DNA of 64,000 nt, taken from positions 66,267,557 through 66,331,556 of the forward strand of contig NC_057921.1 of NCBI RefSeq assembly GCF_018873765.1. Direction: 5' to 3'. A program made the translations under genes and the position numbers. This document shows, piece after piece, positions 47,330 to 57,288 of the stretch. Source of the DNA: Telopea speciosissima. Taxonomy: Eukaryota > Streptophyta > Magnoliopsida > Proteales > Proteaceae. Position 1 is the stretch's first letter, and every line of letters starts with the position of its first letter. Under the pieces are notes generated by a model. It saw only the letters and a program-made list of their open reading frames with translations. It ran no database searches and was not told the DNA's origin.

Positions 47330-49144
47330 AGTGTCGAAGTCGCTCAGTAGCCCCCCTCCCTCCCCCCACCTCTCTGCTGTTTTGTCTTCTTCATGTAGTT
47401 AGCAATCTTGTGGCACTAAAATGTTTGGATGTGGATCAACCTGGTTATGATTGTCTAATTAATCAGAGTTTGGATCGTCTGCAGGAATAGCCATAGCAGT
47501 TATCCTATGGTCAAAAGAGATTGTTCACACACAAATGTAAGAGCATAGGATTGTTTCTTATACTCAATGTTATTCTTGTGTTATTACACTACCCTTTTGG
47601 AACACAGGTACTTATAGAGAATTAGATCAGATCATATATTAATGAACCAGACTCTGTTTTTTGAATTATAGTGTTCGAAGATGTCATAGAGCAGCCTTGT
47701 GAGAATCTGCTAGGTGCCTGATCTGACTTTCACCATGGATAAATGGAGGCCTAGATGGGATATAATTGGGCAAGAAACCCTATATATTGGGCATTGCAAC
47801 CTGGTATAGACTCCTGCACCACGGCGCAGGTTTGTGGTTTGTGCAGTTTGTGTTTTACCATTCTCTTACATGTACACGTACCAGTTTATTCTTCTCCCTT
47901 TCTTTGTGGAGAGGCAATAACAATGGTGGGGCGGGGCTTTGGGTGTAGGGAAGGTCCTTCTGCTTTTCCTAGACTGTCCCTTAGATTGGATTCTCCTAAC
48001 GGACACCCCTAATTCTGCCACGGTGAAGGGTGATCGGCAAATATGTTTGTTAGATATATCTAGGAGATAGTTATATATCATATTCAAATTCAATCATTTT
48101 ACCTCTGCCATACACTAATCCAGGATTTCTCAATAGTTTGTTTTGTTATATGGACAACTCTGTTTAGGGTTGATACTTGACCTGTGAGCAGGGGATCTTG
48201 CAGTCTATCTTTGTACCAAAAGATTTTGGGTTATTGAATGGTAGGTGTATAGAGAGCCAAAACTGAAAAAATGCCCGGTTCTGGTTGAACCTGGTTTGAC
48301 ATTTGGTACATTACAATTTTGGAACTGTGGCTGGTTTCCTTATTCCTATATAAGACATTTTTGAAATTCCAAGTTTTCTGCTATCTTGTCTCCATTTTGT
48401 ACCATTAATTACTATTTAGTATTTACTACATCAGCAGTTAATTCGACCCTCTTCCTCTGAGTTTGATTGTACCTATTTGTTGTCTTACCTGGTCCGTATT
48501 CTGTAACTCTGTATATTGTTCTGTTGCTTTCATGTAAGAATGCTATAAAGACATCTTTTAAAAAAAAAGGGGAAAAAAAAAATTTAAAAGAAGAAAGAAC
48601 AGTGTAAAAGCAATACTCTGACCCGGGTTTCCTTCAATGGCTTTTGTTGCAAAGATATGGACTCAATATCATGCAAATTTTGCTTTACAGAAAAAGAGAA
48701 AAAGTATTCTAACACACAATTGGTGGGGGGAGGGGACAGAGGTACTATTCGTTTAGCTTTTTCAGTAGTTTAGGAGAGTAAAGCTTGAGATGCTCTCATG
48801 TACAAGTAAAAGAACATCTATAGCGAAATGGAGAAACTTTAGACCAAGCACTTTCAGATAGAAGGATAAGATTTGGAGAAATTTTTTTTTTTGGAAGATG
48901 GCAAGAGTAGATTTTGCTGTATTAGAGAAGACAATGAATTAAGCTTTAGAATGAAAATACAGCATCACTGCTCAATTGCAACGTTAATTACAACTACATT
49001 AGCAACTACAAACTCATGGTTCCAACCAACCAACCAAAAAAAAAAAAAAAAAACCCAACATAGTCATGGTCTGTCAAGTTACATTTTGCTTGTACACAGT
49101 AGATGTGTTAAGGGTTAGTGGACCAAACCCAGTGTTTATTGGAA
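47330..49144. other. intergenic, possible retrocopy tail
   Basis: No gene could be supported. A stretch ending near 48560 (CTGTAACTCTGTATATTGTT ... then an A-run at 48561-48569) resembles a transcript 3' end and could be the tail of a retrocopy or LINE, but no domain was found upstream. The part next to 49144 is the SPCH 3' UTR zone. Confidence 0.35.
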
Positions 49145-50452
49145 CTAGCAGAAGGTTTGCTGAATTTCATTTGCCAGTTCTTCAGCGCTAAGTTCGCATT
49201 CAATTCCAATCTATCCAAAGTCCAAACAAACAGTACAGTTTCATTAGCTTTATATAATTAAGGAAAACTAAAAGATGTCCTAATCAGGTTCTTTTAGCAG
49301 GAAAAAAATGATTAAAAGTAGAGAGGAGGAAGAAGGATCTGAAAGCTCAGTCATGATGCAAAGCAGTTCAGATATTAAGGATTACCTTGATGGTGAAGGA
49401 GTTAAGCATGATGTCATCGACGGTGTTGATGCTTACATGGAGAATCTCAAGTGCAAGTCCTTCCAAAGCAGCCACTATCTTCACAGCCTGACCAGGAATC
49501 CGAGGGGATATAGTCTTTAACAGAAGATTAGGCCCTGAAAACTTTACATCCACTTCAGCAATCGTGGATTTCGAGTTTGCAGCTAGCTCATTCACATTAT
49601 CAAGAGAGGAGGAAGAAGTGGAAGGGGAAGGTTCATGTTGGGTAGTAGCCATGGTAGTGGGTAAGAGGTAACCTTGTTGCATCCTGGGCAGGTAAGGGCT
49701 TCCAGGTTGAGGGGTCCTTGGGCTTATGGGTAAGCTCAATCTAGGACTTAGAGGCGATGGTGGTGGCCTTCTTGGGCTAAGTGGTGAGTGTCTTGGACTA
49801 CCTGAAACAAGCCTCGGGCTTAGAACTTCGTTATAAACTTTCCTTTGTTTCTTTGCTTCCAGTGACTGTAGAATTTGTTGCAACTCATTGATGTAATCCA
49901 CCACTCCTCCTATTATCGATGCTTGATCTCCCTGTTTTAAGTAAGAGATGAATGATGAGAAGGATAAGATTTAAGTAGAAGTGTAAGCGTATTAGTTGCT
50001 TCGTAATATACTATTAATACTCGTTTGAGGTGGAAGGAAGGCACGAGGGAGCGCAAGACGGAGAGGTGCTCGTTCATTTGCTTTCTACGGTTTCTCTCCA
50101 CAGTTATGTGGAACATTCTCTGCTGCCCATCTGGGTTGTTGGTTACTGCTTCCTCTGTCGACAGCTCCGACAGCTTTTGCCTCTTGTGAGCGTGCGAGGC
50201 TTCTGCTTCTGCTTCTGCCTCTGCTTCGGCTTCGGTATCGAACACCTGGGGAGCACCCACTTTGGGGCTGGCGAGAACAGTAGTTTCATCATGAAGAGAA
50301 GTAAGTGAATCAAAGTCAGGGGAACTCTCGAGGGTCTCTAAGATGCTGAAGAGATCATCAGTGGAGGCAGCTCCAGTGAGCTGGTTCGGGTCTCCGAACT
50401 CAGATTCCTCGAAAAGGTAAGAAAAGCTGTCATTACTCTCACCACCACCCAT
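49145..50452 (-). CDS. SPCH: SPEECHLESS-type bHLH, stomatal lineage initiator
   Basis: Exons 50452-50021, 49931-49386 and 49210-49145 join in frame to 347 residues (Arabidopsis SPCH 364). Role: nuclear bHLH that, with ICE1/SCRM-type partners, starts the asymmetric divisions founding the stomatal lineage. Seen: bHLH basic region [16 protein letters not shown] from 115, with H115, E119 and R123 at the 5-9-13 E-box positions; helix 2 [20 protein letters not shown]; then a Pro-rich stretch with nine Ser/Thr-Pro sites between 182 and 222, matching the MAPK target domain that separates SPCH from MUTE and FAMA; then the conserved C-terminal SMF/ACT-like domain, about 268-347, ending [11 protein letters not shown]. 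The last exon is only 66 bp and easily missed. Odd: a Glu-Ala dipeptide run at 74-85. Known regulation: degradation after MPK3/6 phosphorylation. Confidence 0.96.
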
Positions 50453-50876
50453 GTCCGGGAGTAGTGAAGATTGGGGGAGAGAGAGAGAGAGAGAGGGAGG
50501 GTCAAACTGGAAAGAACAGGGAAGGGAAGGGAAGGGAAGAAATAAGAAGAAAAGGAAGAAAGGAGGAGGAGCTCAGAAACCCATGAAAACGTTAGATAGT
50601 GAGGACCATGAAAGCAGAATATGAGAAGAAAGCTGCTGTGAAAGTGACTAAACCATCGCCATCACATGATTAACATTTTCTTCTCTTTCTGATGGACTGT
50701 ATTATGAATCAGATCAGTAGTTAGTAGTGAACGTTACATGCAACGGATTTCACGGAAAATATGTAGCAGAGCGGCCCTGGAATGGAATGGAAAAGAATCT
50801 ATAAAACCCGAACATAAAGACAAACAAAAGAATCAATTTGGATAATGGGCTCTGCACAAGTTTATATATATATATA

Positions 50877-51026
50877 CGGGAGTGTGGCCTATGCCAGTTC
50901 TCCCATGAGTTTATATTTTTCGTTCGTATATGAAAAGACATCTCTACCCCTTATTTTGAGGAGGAGAAAGATAGACACATGGGAGTGCTGGCGTAGGCCA
51001 CACTTCAGGATAGAAAACTACTTCCC
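50877..51026. mobile_element. hairpin MITE upstream of SPCH
   Basis: 150 bp. Left arm GTGTGGCCTATGCCAG..CTCCCATG and right arm CATGGGAGTGCTGGCGTAGG..CACAC are inverse copies. The ends CGGGAGTGTGG and CTACTTCCC are bounded by TA-repeat on both sides, so a target duplication is likely but not provable. GATAGACACATGGG links it to the MITE in glucuronokinase intron 4. It lies about 425-575 bp upstream of the SPCH start codon. Confidence 0.75.
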
Positions 51027-51341
51027 TATATATATATGTACATCTGGGCAATAACGAAAGGCAAAGGCAAAGGCAAAGGCAAAGGCAAACATCATAGAGT
51101 TCGAATTAGATTTTCAGACAAAAAATTAAGGGAATTACGTCCACAAGCCTCGAAAAGTGGGCCTAGGAATTGCAGAAAATACAATGCCGCGATTACTGCT
51201 CCTCATGGGGTTTTTTTTTTTTTTTTTTTTCCTGTGGTAAGTGGGAATTGCGAGATGCGAGTTAACTCGGATCCTTTGTAATTTGCTGCAGGAAAGGCAA
51301 TTTAACCGAAGGAAGGAAGGGGTGGGGGGTGAAAGTTTTTC

Positions 51342-51530
51342 GGATTGTTATCTTCTACGACGTGCTGCCTGTAGCGGCCTGAACAGTGTACAAATAAGGC
51401 ATGGTGCAATGACCGTTTTACCCCCGCTTGGGCAAGATGCTCAGGCAAGGATAAGGTGGTCATTGTGCCGCACCCTGTTTGTGCGCCCTTCAAGCCGCTA
51501 CGGGCAGTGCACCGTAGAAGATCTGGATAC
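51342..51530. mobile_element. AGATCTTCTACGG hairpin MITE, copy a
   Basis: 189 bp. Left TATCTTCTACGACGTGCTGC and right GTGCACCGTAGAAGATCT are inverse; CTGTAGCGGCCTGAA and TTCAAGCCGCTACGGG continue the arms. The core is CAATGACCGTTTTACCCC / ATAAGGTGGTCATTG. AAGTTTTTC flanks it at 51333-51341 and 51531-51539, a perfect 9-bp target duplication. Confidence 0.9.
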
Positions 51531-51608
51531 AAGTTTTTCAAACATCTGAAATAGAGAACAAAAAATTAAACAATTCTAATGATCCTTCAATCAACTCTAT
51601 TAAAATAT

Positions 51609-51777
51609 GGAAAAAGAACGTTGTCTGATTGTGTGGCTCCTACACCAGACATAGTAGTAAGTGCACAAAATTTCTATCCCACCTCCTTTGAAATAAAAAA
51701 TTCCCATCAATGTCGATGACCCTATGTGCACTCTCATTGGCCCCCACCTTGGTGCAGGGGCCATGCGATCAGGCAAA
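51609..51777. mobile_element. MITE-like inverted repeat, CTGATYG type
   Basis: Left TTGTCTGATTGTGTGGCTCC TACACC and right GGTGCAGGGGCCATGCGATC AGGC are inverse. The phrase CTCATTGGCCCCCACCTTGG TGCAGG recurs at about 54415-54440 and, inverted and altered, near 28970-29005, defining a small dispersed family. No clear target duplication. Confidence 0.55.
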
Positions 51778-52093
51778 GATCTCTTGCACTTAAACTAGAA
51801 TGCACAAAATAAAATAAATTTACATGGGACCATATGATTAAGATAAACATGAGCTTTGAATTATTGACAACTCAATAGTTCCTTTATGTATCCAAATACT
51901 GGTTTGAGTCATCAAGATCGCCATATCTGTGGCTAAAACACATGGTGATGATTATATTTTAATGTGGATGTGGAGGTTTAAGAATAAGATGTAGAAGAAA
52001 AGGCAAGTGTGTGGTTGATTTGAGAATAAGAAGAAGAAGAATGCAGAGGTGATGATTATATTCTTCTAAGTTGTTGTAACAATGGGTTTCTTT

Positions 52094-52474
52094 GGATTGT
52101 GATCTTCTGCGGTGCGTTGCCTGTAATGACCTGTGCGGCCTAGATAGAACGCCATGAGCAATGTCCGCTTTACTCCAGCCCGAGCATCTTGCCCGAGCAT
52201 GGGTAAAGCGAACATTGCGCATGGCACTCTGTCTATGCCGCACAGGCCGCTACGGGAAGCACACCGTAGAGGATCTGTATTGATCCAGATCTTCTACGGT
52301 GTGGGCTGCCCATCTTATCGTGCTATGTAGACACAAGGTGGCGTGCATTGACTACCTTACCCCTGCCCAAGTGCCTTGCCCAAGCGGGGGTAAGGCGGTC
52401 ATTGCGCATGACCATGTGTCTGCACAGGCAGGGCAAGACAACCCGCTGTAGAAGATCTGTGTTGGGATTTGTAT
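52094..52474. mobile_element. two fused AGATCTTCTACGG MITEs (copies b and c)
   Basis: Unit b (about 52097-52276) and unit c (about 52282-52460) are each complete hairpins with the TCTTCTRCGG arms and the core TACCTTACCCCTGCCCAAG / GGGGGTAAGGCGGTCATTG. They abut with only a few bases between. TGGGTTTCTTT occurs just outside the pair on both sides (52083-52093 and 52475-52485), so one target duplication of 9-11 bp encloses both units. Confidence 0.75.
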
Positions 52475-52611
52475 TGGGTTTCTTTCTTGTGCTTTGGAAG
52501 TTAGACAGAGAAAGAAAGGTGGACGTTAAACTAATAAATTTGATTGTGAAGAAGAAAGGAGAAATGAATGAGGCGAAGGCAGGATGGGCAGCAAGGACGA
52601 CTGCAGAAATG

Positions 52612-52613
52612 TC

Positions 52614-52665
<52 letters not shown>

Positions 52666-52666
52666 A
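52612..52666. repeat. CT/GT microsatellite
   Basis: About 20 CT units followed by a short GT run. Open frames across it are artefacts of the repeat. Confidence 0.9.
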
Positions 52667-52837
52667 GTACTCATCAGTTGGCCTTCAATTGTGCAGAGTG
52701 AGTGCAGACACGGTATCTCCGTGCCAACCGATGATTACATATTTAAAATTCAGTGCATTTCAATTTCAGGGAGGAACTAGCGAGCAGAGTATTAATTCCG
52801 AATTCTGCATGAGATTGCGTTATAGTAAAGTGAGGTT

Positions 52838-52975
52838 TTGGGCCGTCCAAGGCCTTCAGGCCCACACACATGGAATCCATGTGGTGGAATCTATAGGAAG
52901 AGTGGATTCCATGTGAGTGGCCTTGAAAGTTCTTGAACAGTACTTGTACAAGGATACGATCTGGTCTCGTCGACC
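52838..52975. repeat. small dispersed repeat, CATGGAATCCA type
   Basis: Contains GGCCTTCAGGCCCACACACA TGGAATCC, then GTGGATTCCATGTGAGTGGC and GTACAAGGATACGATCTGG. A diverged copy with the same order of phrases is at 54205-54330. The ATGGAATCC / GGATTCCAT pair makes a small hairpin. Likely a nonautonomous DNA element. Confidence 0.55.
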
Positions 52976-53099
52976 CGTCCCGACATACTCTAATCCTATT
53001 AACTTCTCAAACATCTTACTCTCTCAGGTTTCAGCTCGCTGCTATGCCACTAAGGGAAGGGTTTCTTCATAAGTCATCATAGTTTTGATTTAATCCAAA

Positions 53100-53412
53100 A
53101 AAAAAAAAAAAAACAAAAAAAAAAACCATAGTTTTGATTTTTGAATAAAGATGACAAAGTGTGGTTCCGTCACATATGAAATTTCAAAATCAAACTTAAT
53201 TACTTTTTTTCTTTCGAATATTGATATATTTCAGAGATATATATATATATATATATATATGCAAGTGTATATATATTTATGGTATTCCGACCACTATTGT
53301 GTACCATCCTATAATCCTAGAGTTTCAAATTTCTCCTTTGTCACTTGCCAAAGTCCAATTGAACTAGAACTTGACATGTGAGTACATGGACCTTGCAATA
53401 TATTTTCTACAA
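53100..53412. other. intergenic, simple repeats
   Basis: A run of A near 53098-53125 and a TA microsatellite at 53235-53260. No gene. The stretch ends at the poly-T start of an inverted LINE. Confidence 0.5.
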
Positions 53413-54205
53413 TTTTTTTTTTTTGGTAAAGAGGGATTTTACTGATTTCCAGGGTGTGTACAACCAATGGCATCATTTACACATAGATCATGAAGCCAGG
53501 GAATTGAAAGTGGCCAATCTGTCTCGCACACAAGAGGCAGAGCCTTCCTAGCCAGGGCATCTGCTAAGGAATTCAGAGCCCTTGGTATAAAAGAGAAGGT
53601 TACAGATGAGAAAGAAGCTGAGAGCCTCTGTACATCAGAATAATATCAACAATAGCAGTTGGGGGTGGCCTATCACGATTCAAAATAAACTCCACCGCAT
53701 CCTTGTTATCAGTTTCCACATGGAGTCGAGAGAATCCTTCATCCAAAGCCATAGTTAACGCAGAGTGGATCGCGAGAATTTCACCTTGTAGAACCGAACC
53801 AAGACGGAGAGGGACGAATGCAGCTTTTTTAAGAGAACCAGTGTGGTCCCTAAACGCTAGACCCTAACCACCCCTCGAGCTTCCTCTTTCAAACGCTGCA
53901 TCTCAATTTGCCTTTATCTCTCCGATAGGTGGAGGCATCCAATGGTGGCTTAAAGGGCTCGCACGCGTGGCACTTAAGTTTCCGTTTGCAGCTGAACTTC
54001 CTGTAGCAGCAGAGTACTCTAGGAAAGCTTTTTCTGCAAGAGTTATAACTTCAACAGGGGACCAACTCTTGCCATTAAAAGCAAGTTCATTTCGAGCCCT
54101 CCACAGGTACCAGCAGATGAACGATGCCCTTGATAGAGACTCTCGAGCCATCCTCTTATCGACCCGAAATGTCATCCCAACTCCTTATCCAATCGGTCAG
54201 CCTTG
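53413..54205 (-). mobile_element. 5'-truncated LINE, RNase H end with poly-A
   Basis: On the minus strand the frame at 54175-53903 reads CWYLWRARNELAFNGKSWSP ... PPIGEIKAN, the linker and start of a plant LINE RNase H domain. Further on another frame reads LQGEILAIHSALTMALDEGF, HVETDNKDAVEFILN and NSLADALARKALP, the rest of that domain. The element ends in an A tail (T run at 53413-53424 on the plus strand). Frames are broken, and the 5' side stops at a dispersed repeat near 54205. No target duplication found. Confidence 0.8.
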
Positions 54206-54475
54206 GTGTAGGCCTTTCAAGGCCAGTCAAATGGAATCCACTTCTCTTGTGGGTTCCACAGTAGATTTCATGTGAGTGGTCCTAGAGGGCCTTGGAGTGT
54301 ACAAGGACACAATTCGACTAGGATCCCTACACCTAGACACATGAAGGAGGCAAAATAATGACCCCAACCTCTATAAAATATGAAAAACCCACCCTTGGAT
54401 TTCCGTGCATGCTCCCTCATTGGTCCCCGCCCTGGTGCAGGACCACACAATCTTGTAGCGTTATTCTTTATAACC
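54205..54475. repeat. dispersed repeats (CATGGAATCCA and CTCATTGG types)
   Basis: 54205-54330 is the diverged partner of 52838-52975. It runs straight into 54335-54475, which shares CTCATTGGTCCCCGCCCTGG TGCAGG with 51720-51760. No gene. Confidence 0.5.
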
Positions 54476-54832
54476 ATAATAAATTTATTTAAATTATTTT
54501 TCATACATCTGACTGCATGCTTGATGGATTCATTAATGTATTTTCCTTCATTACAAACTTTAAAAAATTAGAAACCCAATAAAACCGAAACCATTTTCCA
54601 GTGATATTTATCTGCAGGATATTCATTTTTAAGTTTCTCTCTTTCTCTCTGCACATAAAAAAAAAAAAAAAAAATGGTGTCAAGTGGGCTCACCAATATG
54701 GTGTGCTAAAGAGGGAGTGGGCGCCTAGTGGATCCAAGGGATAAGGATAGCTAGATACTAGTGTGCGGCAAACATCGATGCACTTCTGAGGATTTGATCA
54801 AATGACCAAACCTTGGGCATGCCTTCAACCAG

Positions 54833-55020
54833 GGATCCAGATCTCTAACGGCGTGGGCTGCCTGTCCTATCGTGCTGTGCAGACATAAGGCGGTGCGCGC
54901 ATTGATCGTCTTACCCCTACTCGAGTGTCTTGCTCGAACGGGGGTAAGGCGGTTATTGCACGTGGCCCTGTGTTTGCATAGCACAGGCAGGATAGGACAA
55001 CGCACCATAGAAGATCTGTG
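54833..55020. mobile_element. AGATCTTCTACGG hairpin MITE, copy d
   Basis: 188 bp. Left GGATCCAGATCTCTAACGGC and right CGCACCATAGAAGATCTGTG are inverse, with inner arms GGGCTGCCTGTCCTATCGTG / CAGGCAGGATAGGACAACG. Flanked by TTCAACCAG (54824-54832) and TTCAACCAA (55021-55029). The corresponding place in unit B (near 57309-57330) has no insertion. Confidence 0.88.
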
Positions 55021-55293
55021 TTCAACCAAGCGCACAAAATTAAATAAGACCACGAAGGTGGTATGACAAATAAATACAGATATGTTATAAGGAGTAAATG
55101 AAGGACTTGAGCTTCAGTTTTTGTTTTTAGAGGGATGCCCTTGCCCCCGCAAGGCAACACCAAAGGTACGTTTCAAGTCCTACGCAATAGCCAACAGGGA
55201 AAAAATAAAGGTCAACCAACCGGCTAAGTTAACGGAAGTCATTCAGGGTGGGATTGGGAAGGGGCTGGTAATGGTGACAGGGGGGGTGCAGAG

Positions 55294-55475
55294 GGATCTT
55301 TATCACCTCCAGTTGGCTGCCCGGCCCAGTTCCCCAGTTCCTCTAACAAAGAGGGGCTGAAATGACCTCTCTACCCATGCCCAAACACGCTGCCCAGATG
55401 GGGTCCACCATCCCCCTATTAGAGGAACTGAGGAATTGGCCGACCAGCAAACTGGAGGTGATAATTTTCCGTGCA
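55294..55475. mobile_element. hairpin MITE, CACCTCCAGTT subfamily
   Basis: Left CTTTATCACCTCCAGTTGGC and right GCAAACTGGAGGTGATAATT are inverse; CCCAGTTCCTCTAAC and TTAGAGGAACTGAGG continue the arms. The core is GAAATGACCTCTCTACCC. Related to the elements in TRY intron 2. It lies in the extra segment of duplication unit A. The flanks TGCAGAGGG and TGCAAAGAT may be a worn duplication. Confidence 0.7.
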
Positions 55476-56072
55476 AAGATACTATGTTGGATGTCACATC
55501 ATATTTATTTGGACTTTTATGTATAGAGATATGATAGTAAGTTAACTTTGGATTCTCTTCCAATGTGTTTTTATTTTTGTCATCATTTCTTATATATCAT
55601 CATTCATGACACTACTACGTACAGAAGCATATTTATATATGACTCTCCACTTTTGTTTTTTTGGCTGATATTATATCATTTCTTCTTCCCATATTTATTT
55701 TGGTTGGCGGCTCCTTCCTCCTCAGATAAGTTCATTTTCATGATCAAATCGTGCATATATCATTTCTGCTGTCCTCCAGTCATGGCGGGAATTGGAGGAT
55801 CCAGCCTAACAAAAACAGGGGTGTTGAGATCATTTCACAGGTGGACTCCCATGAATTGATAGGTGGGTTTGGGTTAAGTAGGAGGAGAATGCTATCTTGA
55901 TGTTCCTCCCAAGATGCATGATGATGAGGGTCAATTTGTTAAGCATGCCCCACCTACGTGATGGTAGCAGGATCCACTAGATAGACAATACCCACATGTC
56001 AATCTTAGGGCCCATTTCTATAATATCGACCTCTATATATATTTTATGAGAAAGAATTTCCAACACCCATTA

Positions 56073-57079
56073 TCGAATAAAAAGGGAATGGGTTGATGGA
56101 AGATACTTGAAGCAAAGATATACATGACTTCAAGATATTAGGTATTGGGTCTAGGTCGATACCGATATGGCGATATGGATCCACCCTATTGGATAGGACT
56201 GCCTTTCAAAATACCAATAGCTTGGTTGTTTTGGGGGGATCCTTTTATGCTCTTCTGAATTGATACCATCATTATAGTATCAGTACTGGTATCGAATACC
56301 GGTAATACTGATATGTATCGATCGATATGATACTAATACCTTGAAGATTGTTCAAGAAAGTGGGTTTGGAAACGAATTGGCCTGAACCCTAAAAACGTCC
56401 GATTTTTGAAGCAAGAAACAGCAAGAATTGGGAATAGGAATCAACCGATTCTGATCCAATTTGTCCGAAAATGAAGACCCAATTCCGAATCTTAGAACCA
56501 TTGTGACATCAGTCTGATCAGCTGTCCAAATGCTGAAGACTGAAGAGATGACTTAATAACACCATAAAGTGTAATATAACTATAAATAAATAAATAATTA
56601 ATTAATTATTAAATTCACTGAAGAAAGTCAGCAAAAACAATGATTAAACACAAAGTTATTCTTATGACTATTCTCTCTCTTTTTCATACTACTATATATA
56701 TATATATATATCTCTTTTAACTTGGTCCTTAGCTAGTGAAGAAATAAAGTAATAATAAACAATATATTACTGGGCAAAGTTGAAAAGATTAATAATTTAG
56801 AAGCTACTTGGACCCTCGAATTTACAAGGTAAATGAGGTGTTCGATCGGTGCAGGTCCTAGTTGGTACCATCATTGTAAGGCCAGGACCCGGAAAACATG
56901 GAACCTAGCTAGGACCAAGTACTAATTGGTGTAGTCGATCGTTTCCTGTTCTTAATCAACATATTTATCGAAACACCAGTAAACTCATCAGGAGAAAGTG
57001 AGAAACACCATTCCTTGATGAAGACACACTACCAATTAGACTAATACTCCTCTCCGTCTCACGCCCATACACATTTACT
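56073..57079. other. between duplication units, no gene
   Basis: Contains GATACCGATATGGCGATATGG-type repeat phrases at 56150-56340, the GAATCGG-type degenerate repeat at 56350-56510, and a TA microsatellite at 56693-56712. No coding region. Confidence 0.45.
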
Positions 57080-57285
57080 TCCCGCCAAAACTACTTTTCG
57101 CTTTCCAGTTCAAAAGCCACACAATTTGTTCAGCAACTCCAACAATCTCTCGATTTGGAATCTGTAATCTCCATTCACTCCAACCTTTTACAACTTGGGA
57201 TTCTTAGGAGAAGAGACACTTTCGCCACCAATCATCTCATCAATGGATACGTCAGATTGCGGAGGTTGAACGAGGCATTTCAGAT
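57080..57285 (+). pseudogene. PPR-protein N-terminal fragment
   Basis: One open frame reads SKATQFVQQLQQSLDLESVI, then SIHSNLLQLGILRRRDTFAT and NHLINGYVRLRRLNEAFQI. This fits the start of a plant pentatricopeptide-repeat protein of the PLS type: an organellar-targeting N-terminus, then the first PPR motifs with the typical HLINGYVRLRRL..AF pattern. It stops abruptly at about 57285, where duplicated segment B begins, and the rest of the usual 500-900 residues is missing. No in-frame ATG precedes it clearly. It is a broken or displaced gene piece. Confidence 0.65.
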
Positions 57286-57288
57286 AAC

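Larger units (their letters stand above)
54808..56072. repeat. segmental duplication, unit A
   Basis: Direct partner of 57289-58169. Shared blocks, in order: AAACCTTGGGCATGCC; CACAAAATTAAATAAG.CCAC; GATAGTAAGTTAACTTTGG to GATAAGTTCATTTTCATGAT; GGAGGAGAATGCTA.CTTGAT; CCACATGTCAATCTTAGGGC; GAGAAAGAATTTCC. Unit A carries a MITE at 54833-55020 and an extra ~430 bp at about 55102-55530, both absent from unit B. No gene. Confidence 0.85.

Noticed and set aside
49308-49520. Plus-strand open frame over the SPCH 3' part
   Set aside because: It is the reverse of the SPCH second exon, which is strongly conserved in the minus frame.
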